NCBI GenBank assembly: GCA_964548365.1
Contig: CAZJRD010000010.1
Location: 10,468 to 74,467 of the forward strand
DNA length: 64,000 nucleotides
From: B46-G9 sp964548365
GTDB taxonomy: Bacteria; Desulfobacterota; DSM-4660; Desulfatiglandales; Desulfatiglandaceae
Direction of reading: 5' to 3'
Below, in pieces: positions 7,864-16,819 of the stretch (positions within the stretch are counted from its first letter, which is position 1; every line of letters begins with the position of its first letter). The notes under the pieces are model-generated. The model made no database searches, was not told where the DNA came from, and worked only from the letters and a program-made list of their open reading frames with translations. Both the position numbers and the translations under genes were made by a program.

Positions 7864-8844
7864 ATGAAAAAACTGCTTATTCTGAGTATTGCGCTGCTGT
7901 TCGGTATTGCACTTTTTGCTGGTGTTACTTCTGGCACAGCCCAGGCCAAAACCACCTTTGTGACCATTGGAACGGGTGGCATTACCGGCGTTTATTATCC
8001 TACCGGTGGAGCCATTGCCAAGATGGTCAACCAGAAGCGGAAACAATATGGCATTCGTGCGACGGTGGAGTCGACCGGCGGGTCGGTCTTCAATATCAAT
8101 GCGGTCCTGTCTGGAGATCTGGATTTTGGAATCTGCCAGTCTGACCGGCAGTACCAGGCCTGGAACGGCCTTGCCGAGTGGAAAGACAAGGGCCCGCAGA
8201 AGAACCTCCGGGCCGTATTTACCATCCATCCTGAATCGGTTACCCTTGTGGCTGCTGACGATGCGGGCATTAACTCGATCCAGGACCTGCGTGGCAAGCG
8301 GGTGAACATCGGGAATCCCGGTTCGGGCCAGCGCCAGAACTCCATTGACGCCCTGGCCAATGCGGGTATTGATTACGAGAAAGACCTCACTGCAGAGAGT
8401 GCAAAAGCCGCGGAGGCCCCTGGGCTCCTCCAGGACGGCCGCATTGATGCGTTTTTCTACACCGTGGGACACCCGAGCGGCGCCATCAAGGAGGCAACAG
8501 CCGGCAGGAGAAAGGTCCATTTTGTCCCCATCACCGGGCTTGACAAGCTTCTGGCTAAGTATCCCTACTATGCAAAGGCCTATATCCCCATAAAGTTTTA
8601 TCCCACGGCCACCAACAAAGAAGACGTGCCCACCTTTGGGGTCAAGGCCACCTTTGTTACTTCCGCTAAAGAACCTAATAAGGTTGTATATTCGATTACC
8701 AAAGAGGTCTTTGATAACTTTGAGGCCTTCAAGAAACTCCATCCGGCTTATTCCGTTCTCACCAAGAAGAACATGCTGGAAGGTATGACCGCCCCGATCC
8801 ATCCGGGGGCAATGAAATATTTTAAAGAGGTTGGCCTCAAATAG
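7864..8844 (+). CDS. TAXI family TRAP transporter solute-binding protein
   Basis: A 326-residue exported binding protein. The signal peptide (about residues 1-28, ending GTAQA) leads into TFVTIGTGGITGVYYPTGGA, the diagnostic start of TAXI-type TRAP receptors. GSGQRQNS and FGVKATFVTS are further family positions. It captures an organic acid in the periplasm for the fused permease encoded 146 bases downstream; a stem-loop at 8861-8884 separates the two and may keep the receptor message more abundant. TAXI ligands are poorly known (glutamate or other carboxylates in studied cases), so no substrate is assigned. Confidence 0.93.
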   Translation: MKKLLILSIALLFGIALFAGVTSGTAQAKTTFVTIGTGGITGVYYPTGGAIAKMVNQKRKQYGIRATVESTGGSVFNINAVLSGDLDFGICQSDRQYQAWNGLAEWKDKGPQKNLRAVFTIHPESVTLVAADDAGINSIQDLRGKRVNIGNPGSGQRQNSIDALANAGIDYEKDLTAESAKAAEAPGLLQDGRIDAFFYTVGHPSGAIKEATAGRRKVHFVPITGLDKLLAKYPYYAKAYIPIKFYPTATNKEDVPTFGVKATFVTSAKEPNKVVYSITKEVFDNFEAFKKLHPAYSVLTKKNMLEGMTAPIHPGAMKYFKEVGLK

Positions 8845-8860
8845 TTTTCTAGGGAATCGA

Positions 8861-8884
8861 GAGGGTGGCAGCATTGCTACCCTC
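8861..8884 (+). other. Intercistronic stem-loop after the solute-binding gene
   Basis: GAGGGTGGCA pairs with TGCTACCCTC across a 4-nt loop, a 10-bp stem with one G.U pair. No T-tract follows, so it is unlikely to be a terminator. Its place directly after a binding-protein gene fits the mRNA-stabilising hairpins seen in other binding-protein/permease operons. Confidence 0.55.
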
Positions 8885-8990
8885 CCGGTTTCTGCATCCA
8901 GGACTTTCTGGACATTCCGGTGCGACTGATGGAACAGGGGTTTTGGTCGTTTGGAAAAAGAGAATCTGTTGATCCGATAGGGGTACTGAC

Positions 8991-11069
8991 ATGAATCTTC
9001 TTGAAGCCGAAAGAAAAGATGATGGTCTGGAAGAGGCCCGCCGGTTAGCAGAGGAAGAAGCGGGCATTTCCAGGAAGCCAACTGGGCCTTCAAAGTATGT
9101 GATTCCCACCATCGGCGTTATCTGGTGCTTTTTTCAACTGTCCATCGCAAGCTGGCTCATCCTTGATACTGTCTTTATCAGGGCCATCCACCTGGGCTTT
9201 GCATTTCTGATGGTATTTCTCAATTACCCTCTTTTCAAAAAGACCCACTGGGGGCTAAAATTCCTCTCTGCCAAGGACAGGATCCCTGTCATCGACTATA
9301 TTGTTGCCCTGGCGGCCTGTTTGTCAGCGCTATACATTGCCATCGATTACGTTGGCATCAATTCGCGTTACGGCGCACCCATCCTCCGAGACATCGTGAT
9401 CGGGATGGTCCTTCTGGTCCTCCTCCTTGAGGCGTCTCGAAGAGTCATTGGTCCGGCGCTTTCCATCATTGCCATTTTTTTCTGCCTCTACGCCTTTTTG
9501 GGGCCGTACATGCCCGATGTGATTTCATTCAAAGGGGTCTCTCTAGACAGGTTTGTCGGCCAGATGAGCATGTCCACAGAGGGTATCTACGGCGTTCCAC
9601 TGGATGTATCGGCCACTATTGTCTTCCTGTTTGTGCTCTTCGGGTCCCTGCTGGAAAAGGCCGGAGCCGGTGAGTACTTTATCGGCCTTGCCCTGAGTCT
9701 CCTGGGCGGGTTCAAGGGGGGACCGGCAAAGGCAGCGGTCCTGGCAAGTGGCCTCACCGGCATGGTGAATGGATCGAGTATCGCGAACATCGTCACAACG
9801 GGGACTTTTACTATCCCCCTAATGAAAAAGGTCGGATATCCTGCCAAAAAGGCCGCGGCCGTGGAAGTGGCTGCCAGCACGGACGGCCAGATCGCCCCGC
9901 CCATCATGGGAGCGGCCGCGTTTATTATCGCGGAATATGTCAATGTCCCCTATATCGAGGTCATCAAGGCGGCGGCCATTCCGGCCTTTGCTTCTTACGC
10001 TGCGTTGCTCTATATCACCCATATCGAGGCCTCAAAGCTGGGCCTGAAAGGAATTCCCCGCAATGAATTACCGCCGTTTTTCAAGACATTTCTGCGGGGT
10101 CTCCATTACCTTATTCCGCTGATTGTCCTGCTCTATGAACTGATTATCCTGCGGCATTCCCCTGAGCTATCAGCCTTTCACGCGGTGTGGATCCTGGCCG
10201 TGGTCATGCTCTTCCAGAACCCGGTCAAGGCGTATCTCAACAAAGAACCCATAGGGCCTGCCGTCAAGAAGAGCATAACGGATATCTTTACGGGTCTGGC
10301 AAACGGGGCCCGCAACATGTGCGCCGTGGCCATGGCCACTGCCGCCGCCGGCATCATCGTCGGTGTAGTGGCCATGGGGTTGGGCCAGCTCATCACCGAG
10401 ATCGTTGGAGTGCTCGCCGGTGACAATGTCTACCTTCTGCTCGTCATTACTGCGTTCGCCAGCCTGATTATCGGGATGGGACTCCCCACGACGGCCACCT
10501 ATATCGTTATGGCCTCCCTGACTGCCCCGGTTATTGTGCAAGTGGGGGGAGACATGGGTTTTGTCGTGCCGATCATGGCCGCCCACCTCTTCTGTTTTTT
10601 CTTCGGGATCCTGGCGGATGACACGCCCCCTGTGGGACTGGCCGCATACGCGGCCGCGGCCATTGCCAAATCACCCCCCATACCCACCGGTATCCAGGGG
10701 TTCATGTATGATATCCGGACGGCCATTCTGCCCTTCATGTTTATTTTCAATGCGGATCTGATCCTCCACAATATCAATAGCTGGACCCAGGCATTTTTGA
10801 TATTTGCTATGGCCTGCATCGGGAACTTTGCGTTTGCCTCGGCCACCCAGAACTGGTTTGTGGCCAAGAACAGGTTCTACGAAATTCCTTTGCTCCTTGC
10901 GGTGACCTTCACCCTCATGCGCCCGGGTGCCGTGGCAGGGTGGTTGGGAGTCCAACATGGGGAACGGTACTGGATGTACCCGATCGGGCTTGCCATATTC
11001 GGCCTGGTCTATCTCCTCCAGCGGCCGAGGGCTTCCAGAGTTCCTGCCCCGGCAAGAGTTGAAACCTGA
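8991..11069 (+). CDS. TRAP transporter fused permease subunit (DctQ-DctM, TAXI type)
   Basis: A 692-residue integral membrane protein. After a charged cytoplasmic N-terminus (about 35 residues) come four DctQ-like helices and then a large DctM-like domain of many helices. ILEKAGAGEYFIGLAL-like, GMVNGSSIANIVTTGTFTIP, STDGQIAPPIMGAAAF and IIGMGLPTTATYIV are characteristic stretches of the 12-TM subunit. TRAP systems use an ion gradient, not ATP, for uptake. It partners the TAXI binding protein upstream. The downstream DUF1566 gene begins only 17 bases after the stop, and a universal stress gene follows, suggesting one long transcript. Confidence 0.92.
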   Translation: MNLLEAERKDDGLEEARRLAEEEAGISRKPTGPSKYVIPTIGVIWCFFQLSIASWLILDTVFIRAIHLGFAFLMVFLNYPLFKKTHWGLKFLSAKDRIPVIDYIVALAACLSALYIAIDYVGINSRYGAPILRDIVIGMVLLVLLLEASRRVIGPALSIIAIFFCLYAFLGPYMPDVISFKGVSLDRFVGQMSMSTEGIYGVPLDVSATIVFLFVLFGSLLEKAGAGEYFIGLALSLLGGFKGGPAKAAVLASGLTGMVNGSSIANIVTTGTFTIPLMKKVGYPAKKAAAVEVAASTDGQIAPPIMGAAAFIIAEYVNVPYIEVIKAAAIPAFASYAALLYITHIEASKLGLKGIPRNELPPFFKTFLRGLHYLIPLIVLLYELIILRHSPELSAFHAVWILAVVMLFQNPVKAYLNKEPIGPAVKKSITDIFTGLANGARNMCAVAMATAAAGIIVGVVAMGLGQLITEIVGVLAGDNVYLLLVITAFASLIIGMGLPTTATYIVMASLTAPVIVQVGGDMGFVVPIMAAHLFCFFFGILADDTPPVGLAAYAAAAIAKSPPIPTGIQGFMYDIRTAILPFMFIFNADLILHNINSWTQAFLIFAMACIGNFAFASATQNWFVAKNRFYEIPLLLAVTFTLMRPGAVAGWLGVQHGERYWMYPIGLAIFGLVYLLQRPRASRVPAPARVET

Positions 11070-11086
11070 AGGGGGAGGAGGAAGAA

Positions 11087-11584
11087 ATGCGTAAAATGGC
11101 AGCATTCATATTGCCTTTCCTTGGCATGGGTTTCCTGCTCCTCCTTTCCCAGGTCATGGCCGGGGGACGATTCCTGGACAACGGTGACGGCACGGTAACG
11201 GATCACCTCCTGGGTGTCATGTGGAGCAAGACGGACAACCAGGGGGATATCGACTGGAAGGGGGCTGAGCGCTGGGCCAAATATACCTTCCCGTACAGCC
11301 TGCCTTCTGAAAAGAGAGAAGGCTGGCGATTGCCGACCCTCGAAGAACTCAAGAGCCTGTATGTCACGGACAGGGGCTACAAGGGGTATGAATCCGATTG
11401 CGGCCAGCGGGTAAAGATCGTGCCTGAGATCCGTTTGAGCTGTGGATGGGTATGGTCTTCCGGGAAAAGGAGTATCACGGCCAGGGTTTTTAATTTTGAG
11501 CGTGGCTATTCCTACACAGACCGCTTGGTGAAGAAGAAGGCATATCGGGCCCTGGCCGTGCGGCCCCTCGAAGCAGGGAAGTGA
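11087..11584 (+). CDS. Exported DUF1566 (Lcl C-terminal-like) protein
   Basis: 165 residues with a signal peptide (about 1-24, ending VMA). The rest is one DUF1566 unit: FLDNGDGTVTDHLLGVMWSK, a conserved tryptophan-containing WKGAERWAKY, GWRLPTLEELKSLY, and a final AYRALAVRPL. The family is found in secreted or surface proteins and resembles C-type-lectin-like folds, but its function is unknown. The ribosome site GGGGGAGGAGG overlaps the end of the permease gene, so translation is likely coupled to it. Its presence between a transporter and a stress protein is unusual and unexplained. Confidence 0.8.
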   Translation: MRKMAAFILPFLGMGFLLLLSQVMAGGRFLDNGDGTVTDHLLGVMWSKTDNQGDIDWKGAERWAKYTFPYSLPSEKREGWRLPTLEELKSLYVTDRGYKGYESDCGQRVKIVPEIRLSCGWVWSSGKRSITARVFNFERGYSYTDRLVKKKAYRALAVRPLEAGK

Positions 11585-11594
11585 GGGAGAAATT

Positions 11595-12050
11595 ATGAAA
11601 GAGATAGAGAGGATTCTGGCAGCCATCGGGTTTTCAAAATACTCTCAAGGTATCATCGAGTATGCTGCAGCACTTGCTACCCGTCTTGATTCCCAGCTCA
11701 TCATAGCAAATGTCATCAATATCCGGGACATGCAGGCGGTAAGCAGCATTCAATCAATGGGATACGAGGTAGATCCTCAGGAATATAAAGAAGGAGTTAT
11801 TAAGGAACGTGCAGCGGAACTGGAAAAATTGATGGAGGGTATCCCCTTTGCCCGGGAAAGGCTCAAGACCATGTTCCGGGTGGGGCATCCCCTGGACATC
11901 CTGCTGGAGATCGTCAAGGAGGAAAAGATAGACTTGGTCGTGATGGGACCAAAAGGGAGAACCGACCTCCAGCATGTGTTGGTGGGGTCGGTGGCGGAAA
12001 AGATGTTCCGCTACTGTCCGGTCCCCCTTGTCTCCTATCGAATCAAGTAG
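11595..12050 (+). CDS. Universal stress protein (UspA family)
   Basis: A 151-residue single-domain Usp. The N-terminal strand RILAAIGFSKYSQGIIEYAAALA and the C-terminal nucleotide loop VVMGPKGRTDLQHVLVGSVAEKMF match the ATP-binding Usp pattern G-2x-G-9x-G(S/T). It starts 10 bases after the DUF1566 stop. Usp proteins encoded next to TRAP permeases are known to bind ATP and may regulate the transporter, as in the TeaD example for ectoine uptake; that role here is inferred from position. A strong terminator follows at 12075-12110. Confidence 0.9.
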   Translation: MKEIERILAAIGFSKYSQGIIEYAAALATRLDSQLIIANVINIRDMQAVSSIQSMGYEVDPQEYKEGVIKERAAELEKLMEGIPFARERLKTMFRVGHPLDILLEIVKEEKIDLVVMGPKGRTDLQHVLVGSVAEKMFRYCPVPLVSYRIK

Positions 12051-12074
12051 GTCATCCGGTTCCAGCATTAAGCA

Positions 12075-12110
12075 GAGCTGCCCCCGGTCGCGGGCGCGGC
12101 TCATTTTTTT
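12075..12110 (+). terminator. Rho-independent terminator after the TRAP operon
   Basis: GAGCTGCCCCCG (12075-12086) pairs with CGGGCGCGGCTC (12091-12102) over a GTCG loop, 12 positions with one G.U and one mismatch, followed by ATTTTTTT. This is a GC-rich stem with a T-tract and marks the end of the TRAP/DUF1566/Usp transcript. Confidence 0.8.
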
Positions 12111-12187
12111 AGGCATTGCTGGCGGGAGTGTCCGAGGCGTAAGGCATAGGGCAAAATGACCTGAAATTATATTTTGGGAGGAAAGGA

Positions 12188-12961
12188 ATGGATTTTGAGT
12201 GTATCATATATGAAAAAGAGGCCGACATAGCCACCATAAGATTGAACAGGCCCCAGGTATTGAACGCCATGAACAAGCAGTTGTGGCTGGACTTTCAGGA
12301 GGCCCTGGAAGATGCCAGGACCGATTCCGGTATCAAGGCGGTGATCATTACTGGAGAGGGCCGGGCCTTTTCCACGGGTGCGGATCTGAAGGAATCGAAG
12401 ACCCGGACCATTGAGGACTATCGTGATTACCTGGGAGAACTGCAGGAGGCATCACGGAAAATCATCCGGTTTGAAAAACCCACCATCGCAGCCATTAACG
12501 GGTATGCCCTGGGTTCAGGATACGAACTGGCTCTTGCCTGTGATATCCGGATTGCCGCGGAGGAGGCACAGATCGGTTCCCCTGAGGCACGGGTGACATC
12601 CTCAGTGACCGGAGGCGCCATGCGGCTGGTCCAGGACCTGATTGGTCCGGCAAAGGCACGGGAGCTTCTCTTTACCGCGGAATACATCGACGGGAGGGAG
12701 GCGGAGAGGATCGGCCTGGTCAACAAGGCCGTCCCCCTGGAGAACTTGATGGATGAAGCCAGAGCAATGGCAGGAAAAATCGTGAAGAATTCCGCCTTTT
12801 CGCTCAGGATGATCAAACGGGGGTTGCTCATGGCCAGGGGTGAGGTGAGCCTGGAGGCCCTGATGGATTACGAAGTGGAGGCATGTCTGGCATGCGTATC
12901 CACAAAGGAGCGGCAGGAATCACTGAAAAGTTTTGAAGACAGAAAGAAGGATGAAGCATAA
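12188..12961 (+). CDS. Enoyl-CoA hydratase/isomerase family protein
   Basis: 257 residues with GGGAGGAAAGG upstream. The crotonase fold is clear: LNRPQVLNAMN near the N-terminus, GRAFSTGADL for the CoA oxyanion region, AAINGYALGSGYELALACDI, then GSPEARV. Both acidic residues that catalyse hydration in enoyl-CoA hydratase are kept (Glu of GYELAL and Glu of SPEARV), so hydratase activity is plausible. It is the first gene after a terminator, and the next gene is an ADP-forming acyl-CoA synthetase, so the two may act on the same acid after CoA activation. The exact substrate is not deducible. Confidence 0.9.
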   Translation: MDFECIIYEKEADIATIRLNRPQVLNAMNKQLWLDFQEALEDARTDSGIKAVIITGEGRAFSTGADLKESKTRTIEDYRDYLGELQEASRKIIRFEKPTIAAINGYALGSGYELALACDIRIAAEEAQIGSPEARVTSSVTGGAMRLVQDLIGPAKARELLFTAEYIDGREAERIGLVNKAVPLENLMDEARAMAGKIVKNSAFSLRMIKRGLLMARGEVSLEALMDYEVEACLACVSTKERQESLKSFEDRKKDEA

Positions 12962-12977
12962 GGAGCAAGCGCGGAAA

Positions 12978-15122
12978 ATGGACCTAAAACATGTTTTGGA
13001 CGCAGAATCGGTCGCCATTGTCGGCGCATCGAAGAGCGAGACAAAGAGGGGTTTCCAGGCCATCAGGACCCTTCTTGATGAGAAATACGGCGGCAGAATC
13101 TATCCGGTAAACCCCAAGGAGTTGAGCATCCTGGGATTGAAATGCTACAAAAAGGTCTCAGACATAGCGGATCCGGTGGATATTGCCCTGATAACCACCC
13201 CGGCCAGGACCATTCCCGCCATACTGGAAGACTGTGGAAAAAAGGGCATCCATGGCGCCGTCATCATCGCGGGAGGATTCGGAGAGACGGGGGCGGCAGG
13301 AAAGGGCCTCGAAAGGGAAATGGTTGAAGTGGCGCGAAAAAACCATATTCGTCTCATCGGTCCCAACACCTCGGGCATGATTAACTTGAAAGACAGTCTG
13401 AACCTGGTGGGTCTCCGTGATGCGCCCAAAGGGGATATTGCGCTTCTCACCCAGAGCGGAAATATGGCCCTCACCCTCATAACCGAGGCAAAGGTCAAGA
13501 GCCAGAAGGGCTTTTCCTACTACGTGGGAGTGGGAAATGAGGCGGATATCAAGTTCCACGAATACCTGGCCTTTTTCCGTGATGATCCCGATACCAAGGC
13601 AATCCTCATGTATGTGGAGGGCATGAGCGAGGGGAGGAAGTTCCTGCAGGAGGCGTACAGGACGACACTCTACAAACCGATTGTCCTGCTGAAAAGCGGG
13701 CGGTCTTCGACGGGCCAGAGGTCCGCCGGATCGCATACCGGGTCCCTCGCCGGCATGTCGGAAGTGGCCAAGACGGCCTTTGAGCGCGCGGGAATCATTG
13801 TGACAGAAAACCCGGATGATCTCTTTCCCATGGCGGAAACACTTTCCAGTCTCCCGCCTATAAAGAACAACAGTATTGCGATCCTGGCGGACGGCGGGGG
13901 GCATGCCACCATTGCGTCCGATATCCTGACGGACCTGGGGGTCGACATACCCCCGCTCAGCGAAAAGACCCAGGCAAGGTTGCGGGAGATCCTGCCGGAT
14001 GCCGCATCGGTACCCAATCCGGTTGACGTGGCGGGTGGCACGGATTCAGATCCCTCTCTGTTTGCTGACTGTGCCAGGATTATCCTCAAGGACAATAACA
14101 TCGGGGGGCTCCTGATCGTGGGCCTTTTCGGCGGGTATGGAATCCGATTTGCCGAAAGCCTAGCCCTCAAAGAAGAAGACGCGGCCCACCAGATGGGGAA
14201 GATGGTTAGAAAGCGAAACAAGCCCATCGTTCTCCACAGCCTGTATAATTATGAGCGGCCCCATTCCCTGGAACTCCTGCGCTATTACAACATACCAGTC
14301 TATGATTCCCTGGAGGTGGCCTGCAGATGTGTGAACGCGCTGGCCACGTATGGAAATTATCTCAAGAAGTACCACTCAAAGGCCAATTTTGTTTTCAAGT
14401 GGGGCGAAAGGGCAAGAGAGGAGGGGAAGGATATTATTGCAGGCGCCAGAAAGGATAAGCGTAACTCGCTTCTTGAATTTGAGGCGAAGAGACTTTTGCA
14501 ATTACATGGTGCCCCGATTCTTTCCGAACGGATGGCCAAAACAGCGGATGAGGCAGTGGAGATATTTCGGGACATCGGCCAGGATGTGGCCTTGAAGATC
14601 GTCTCCCCCGATATCCTGCACAAGAGCGACGCCGGCGGGGTGAGAACGAATCTGGGTTCTGAAAAAGCGGTGCGAACCGCATTTAATGAGATTATTTCGA
14701 ACACGAAAAAATACAACCCGCAGGCCGACATTCGGGGTGTCCTTGTTTCCCCCATGGCCGAACAAGGCGTCGAGGTCATCATCGGAACCAAGATAGATGA
14801 CCAGTTCGGACCGGTCATCATGTTCGGTCTTGGGGGTGTCCTGGTGGAGATCCTGAAAGATGTCTCCTTCAGGGTATTGCCTATTTCTCCTCCTTCAGCA
14901 AGGAAGATGATTGATGAAATCAAGGCTTCCGTCATCCTTGACGGCTATCGTGGACGGCCGCCCGCGGATAAAAAGGCGCTGAGGAGGCTATTGCTCACCT
15001 GCTCCGAGGTGATTGAGGCATATCCGGATATCAGGGAAATGGATCTGAACCCGGTCGTCGTGTACGAAAAGGGTGTGGCTGTCGTAGACGCCAGAATCAT
15101 CCTTAAGGAAGAGGAAGTATGA
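12978..15122 (+). CDS. Acetate/acyl--CoA ligase (ADP-forming), fused alpha and beta subunits
   Basis: 714 residues from the ATG at 12978 (AAGGAG at 12960-12965); an ATG at 12951 overlapping the previous gene is possible. The order is CoA-binding domain (SVAIVGASKSETKRGFQ), two succinyl-CoA-ligase-like domains containing the phospho-histidine loop SAGSHTGSLAG, then an ATP-grasp beta part (GQDVALKIVSPDILHKSDAGG, ending MDLNPVVVY). Such enzymes interconvert acyl-CoA, ADP and phosphate with acid, CoA and ATP, conserving energy in fermentation or activating acids. Position between a crotonase and ECF transporter genes suggests an acid-utilisation operon fed by the TRAP system upstream. Its stop overlaps the cbiQ start. 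Confidence 0.92.
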   Translation: MDLKHVLDAESVAIVGASKSETKRGFQAIRTLLDEKYGGRIYPVNPKELSILGLKCYKKVSDIADPVDIALITTPARTIPAILEDCGKKGIHGAVIIAGGFGETGAAGKGLEREMVEVARKNHIRLIGPNTSGMINLKDSLNLVGLRDAPKGDIALLTQSGNMALTLITEAKVKSQKGFSYYVGVGNEADIKFHEYLAFFRDDPDTKAILMYVEGMSEGRKFLQEAYRTTLYKPIVLLKSGRSSTGQRSAGSHTGSLAGMSEVAKTAFERAGIIVTENPDDLFPMAETLSSLPPIKNNSIAILADGGGHATIASDILTDLGVDIPPLSEKTQARLREILPDAASVPNPVDVAGGTDSDPSLFADCARIILKDNNIGGLLIVGLFGGYGIRFAESLALKEEDAAHQMGKMVRKRNKPIVLHSLYNYERPHSLELLRYYNIPVYDSLEVACRCVNALATYGNYLKKYHSKANFVFKWGERAREEGKDIIAGARKDKRNSLLEFEAKRLLQLHGAPILSERMAKTADEAVEIFRDIGQDVALKIVSPDILHKSDAGGVRTNLGSEKAVRTAFNEIISNTKKYNPQADIRGVLVSPMAEQGVEVIIGTKIDDQFGPVIMFGLGGVLVEILKDVSFRVLPISPPSARKMIDEIKASVILDGYRGRPPADKKALRRLLLTCSEVIEAYPDIREMDLNPVVVYEKGVAVVDARIILKEEEV

Positions 15123-15868
15123 TAGAGGAAGATTTCAGCCAGGGTGATTCCCTTGTTCATCGCATGGATCCCAGGCTCAAGCTGGTTACCGCGGCCGTGC
15201 TTTCAGCGATTGTCGCTGTTTCATCCCGGTGGCCTGCCTATATACCCGGTGCCTTTTTGGCTCTCGGCTTGGTTTTGCTGGCAAGGCTTCCCCTCTGGAA
15301 GGTCTTCATCAGGCTGCTCATGGTGAATGGGTTGATTCTCTTTCTTTGGTTCCTTCTTCCCTTTACCGTGAGCGGGGAGGCCTTATGGACGCTTGGTCCC
15401 TTTGCCGCCAGCAGGGAAGGCATTGCCTTGGCCGCCCATATCACCATCCGGTCCAACATCATTGTGCTTGCCTTCCTGTCACTGGTGTCCACCACCCCGG
15501 TTTTCGCCCTGGGGCATGCCATGGGAGACTTGGGCATTCCGGACAAGATGGTTCAGCTCTTTTTCTTTACCTATCGTTATATTCATGTTATTTATGAAGA
15601 ATATCAACGATTGTTGAGGGCCTTGAAAATCAGGGGATTCCGGGCAAGAAGCAACCTCCACACCTATCGCACCTATGCCTACCTGGTGGGGATGCTCTTG
15701 GTGAAAAGTTACGAGCGGGCGGAGAGGGTAAGAGAGGCCATGCTCTGCAGGGGTTTCAAAGGTCGATTTTATACTCTGTATGAATTTTCTGTGCACGGTG
15801 CCGATATTGCTCTGACCGTGATTCTGCTATCCGGCGCGGTAGCCATGGCCTTATTAGAATGGATGTAA
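15119..15868 (+). CDS. cbiQ: CbiQ-like transmembrane component of an ECF/cobalt transporter
   Basis: 249 residues with five or six hydrophobic helices. The ECF T-component signature is present: an early DPRLKL motif and later RGFRARSNLHTYR and ERVREAMLCRGFKGRFY, the paired Ala/Arg-Gly coupling motifs that contact the ATPase. The ATG at 15119 overlaps the stop of the acyl-CoA ligase (ATGA), indicating translational coupling. It transfers energy from CbiO to a substrate-binding S component, which in cobalt/nickel systems is CbiM. No CbiM/CbiN or other S component is in the window, so the ligand could be metal or vitamin. Confidence 0.88.
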   Translation: MIEEDFSQGDSLVHRMDPRLKLVTAAVLSAIVAVSSRWPAYIPGAFLALGLVLLARLPLWKVFIRLLMVNGLILFLWFLLPFTVSGEALWTLGPFAASREGIALAAHITIRSNIIVLAFLSLVSTTPVFALGHAMGDLGIPDKMVQLFFFTYRYIHVIYEEYQRLLRALKIRGFRARSNLHTYRTYAYLVGMLLVKSYERAERVREAMLCRGFKGRFYTLYEFSVHGADIALTVILLSGAVAMALLEWM

Positions 15869-15921
15869 ATGTGAGGGGGCCATGTTTTTGGATTAATTGC
15901 ATAAGCGTACAAGGGTAACGA

Positions 15922-16671
15922 ATGAAGAAAGAAAATGTCATGATCAATATTGAAAATCTCTCCTTCTCCTATAACGGACATGCATCTGCACTCGATCACG
16001 TCTCGTTTCAACTTTCTGCAAAGGAGAAGGTGGGCCTGGTCGGACCGAACGGCAGTGGCAAAACCACCCTTTTTCTCCTGACCATGGGACTCCTTCACCC
16101 GTCGTCAGGAAACATCGAACTCTTTGGGAAAAAAATGCAGCGGGAAGCGGATTTCAGAGAGGTCCGGCAAAAAATAGGGCTCCTTTTTCAGGATGCAGAT
16201 GACCAGCTTTTCTGCCCAACAGTGCTGGAAGATGTTGCTTTCGGGCCTTTGAACCAGGGCTGGTCCAGCAGGGAGGCGCGGGAGATCGCTACCCAGACGC
16301 TCGGATCTCTCGGGCTCGATGGCTTTGAGGACCGAGTGACCCACAAGCTGTCAGGAGGGGAAAAACGGTTGGTCTCCCTTGCAACCGTCCTCGCCATGAA
16401 ACCGGAAATACTGCTCCTGGATGAGCCCACCACGGGACTCGATGCCGAGACCACGCGGAGGCTCATTTCTATTCTGGAGACCCTGGATCTTTCCTATATC
16501 CTGATCTCTCATGATATGGATTTTATCGTGAAGGCCACCGGCAGGATCTACGCCATGGTGAATGGAAAGCTCACCACGGAAGAAGAGGTTGTCCCACATA
16601 CGCACGTGCACGCCCATGGCTATGGGCGACTTCCCCATGTGCACACGTCTACAGAAGAGGTCAACCCATGA
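15922..16671 (+). CDS. cbiO: CbiO-like ECF/cobalt transporter ATP-binding protein with His-rich tail
   Basis: 249 residues. Walker A is GPNGSGKTTL (41-50), the ABC signature LSGGEKR (143-149), Walker B ILLLDEP (163-169), and the switch histidine ISHDMD. It should energise the CbiQ protein encoded 53 bases upstream. Unusually, the last 25 residues contain six histidines (226, 228, 230, 232, 239, 241) in an alternating HTHVHAH pattern, which suggests binding of nickel, cobalt or zinc, and favours a metal rather than a vitamin for this importer. The iron transporter gene feoB follows after a short gap. Confidence 0.9.
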   Translation: MKKENVMINIENLSFSYNGHASALDHVSFQLSAKEKVGLVGPNGSGKTTLFLLTMGLLHPSSGNIELFGKKMQREADFREVRQKIGLLFQDADDQLFCPTVLEDVAFGPLNQGWSSREAREIATQTLGSLGLDGFEDRVTHKLSGGEKRLVSLATVLAMKPEILLLDEPTTGLDAETTRRLISILETLDLSYILISHDMDFIVKATGRIYAMVNGKLTTEEEVVPHTHVHAHGYGRLPHVHTSTEEVNP

Positions 16672-16819
16672 AGTCATTTCACCTGTGAATCCGTTCATAG
16701 CTGCAGAGCAGGCGACGGAAAAAAGAAAGTTGCATACCACATGGTGAGACATTATTGTCTAGGAAACACGTGAAAAATGTATCCAGACGGTGGTTGATTG
16801 AAGAGGGGGAAAAGCCGGA

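Noticed and set aside
7783..9093. 436-codon minus-strand frame over the TAXI receptor gene
   Set aside because: The plus-strand receptor has a signal peptide and family motifs; the antisense frame is a codon-bias shadow.
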